DNA of 64,000 nucleotides, from positions 52,139 to 116,138 of the forward strand of contig NZ_MAXF01000107.1 of the NCBI RefSeq assembly GCF_001704635.1. Reading direction: 5' to 3'. Below the pieces are notes generated by a model, which did no database searches, was not told where the DNA came from, and saw nothing but the letters and a program-made list of their open reading frames with translations. The stretch comes from Streptomyces sparsogenes. Its GTDB lineage: Bacteria > Actinomycetota > Actinomycetes > Streptomycetales > Streptomycetaceae. A program made the position numbers and the translations under genes. Below are positions 63,969 through 64,000 of this stretch, one piece after another (the first letter of the stretch is position 1; each line of letters begins with the position of its first letter).

Positions 63969-64000
63969 GAAGGCCGGGCCCTCCTCAGGGCCCGGCCTTC
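63969..64000 (+). terminator. Terminator hairpin after hrdB
   Basis: A perfect 14-bp stem (63969-63982 with 63987-64000) with a CCTC loop lies 38 nt past the hrdB stop, at the very edge of the window. Confidence 0.9.

Overview
The window is a high-GC actinobacterial chromosome segment, almost certainly from Streptomyces. The evidence is strong third-position GC bias, GTG and TTG starts, a principal sigma factor with a Lys/Ala-rich N-terminus (HrdB), a WhiH-type sporulation regulator next to it, and a gluABCD operon. From memory, the gene order (recA-recX, gluABCD, miaB, miaA-dapF, rshA, hflX, lexA/nrdR-nrdJ, rnhB, recQ, whiH-hrdB) matches the S. coelicolor recA-to-hrdB core region. This is mainly core genome. 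The one clear mobile element is an IS5-family insertion sequence at 27449-28338.

Layout. 1-7.5 kb: the 5' part of an Lhr-type helicase gene, an AraC-like regulator, an AzlC/AzlD pair in which azlC carries an apparent frameshift, a terpene-cyclase-like repeat protein, a DUF3046 protein ending in a 10-bp tandem repeat, and an AI-2E-type membrane protein. 7.5-9.4 kb: LexA-controlled recA with recX. 9.5-15.1 kb: a lone FtsX-type permease, then a sulfur unit (Cys-rich leader peptide, cysteine dioxygenase, rhodanese) and a flavin monooxygenase. 15.3-21.1 kb: gluABCD (glutamate uptake) and a divergent two-component system. 21.2-29.4 kb: a TAXI binding protein, miaB, small unknowns, miaA, the IS element and dapF. 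29.5-36.3 kb: rshA, a secreted M1 peptidase, hflX and a lipoprotein serine protease. 36.6-39.5 kb: a two-gene NIS-siderophore unit whose synthetase has a His-rich repeat extension. 39.7-46.5 kb: a DinG-like helicase, lexA, and nrdR-nrdJ behind two tandem NrdR boxes. 46.7-52.9 kb: a DUF4937 protein, a TetR/ABC-F resistance-like pair with two identical-core operators, a phosphatase, an ADP-ribosylglycohydrolase and rnhB. 53-58.2 kb: a RecQ-phosphoribosyltransferase fusion, DUF4192 and an NrtR-like NUDIX regulator. 58.3-64 kb: a fused ABC ATPase-permease with a degenerate ATPase site, whiH and hrdB.

How the genes work together. DNA repair and its control (recA, recX, lexA, dinG-like, recQ, rnhB) share the region with dNTP supply (nrdRJ), tRNA i6A/ms2i6A modification (miaA, miaB), stringent and ribosome functions (rshA, hflX, ABC-F), and developmental and housekeeping transcription (whiH, hrdB). 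Several control sites are readable directly: SOS boxes at recA and lexA, paired NrdR boxes, paired TetR-type operators, an operator-like repeat at a leaderless NUDIX-regulator promoter, and a leaderless Cys-rich attenuator-type leader upstream of cysteine dioxygenase. Many transcription units end in perfect GC-rich hairpins.

No large undescribed system (defence island, CRISPR array, prophage or biosynthetic cluster) is visible. The observations most worth following are the leader peptide on a cysteine-degrading gene, the TetR/ABC-F pair, the His-rich repeat extension of the siderophore synthetase, a 46-bp perfect palindrome inside rshA, and the ABC fusion lacking the catalytic glutamate.
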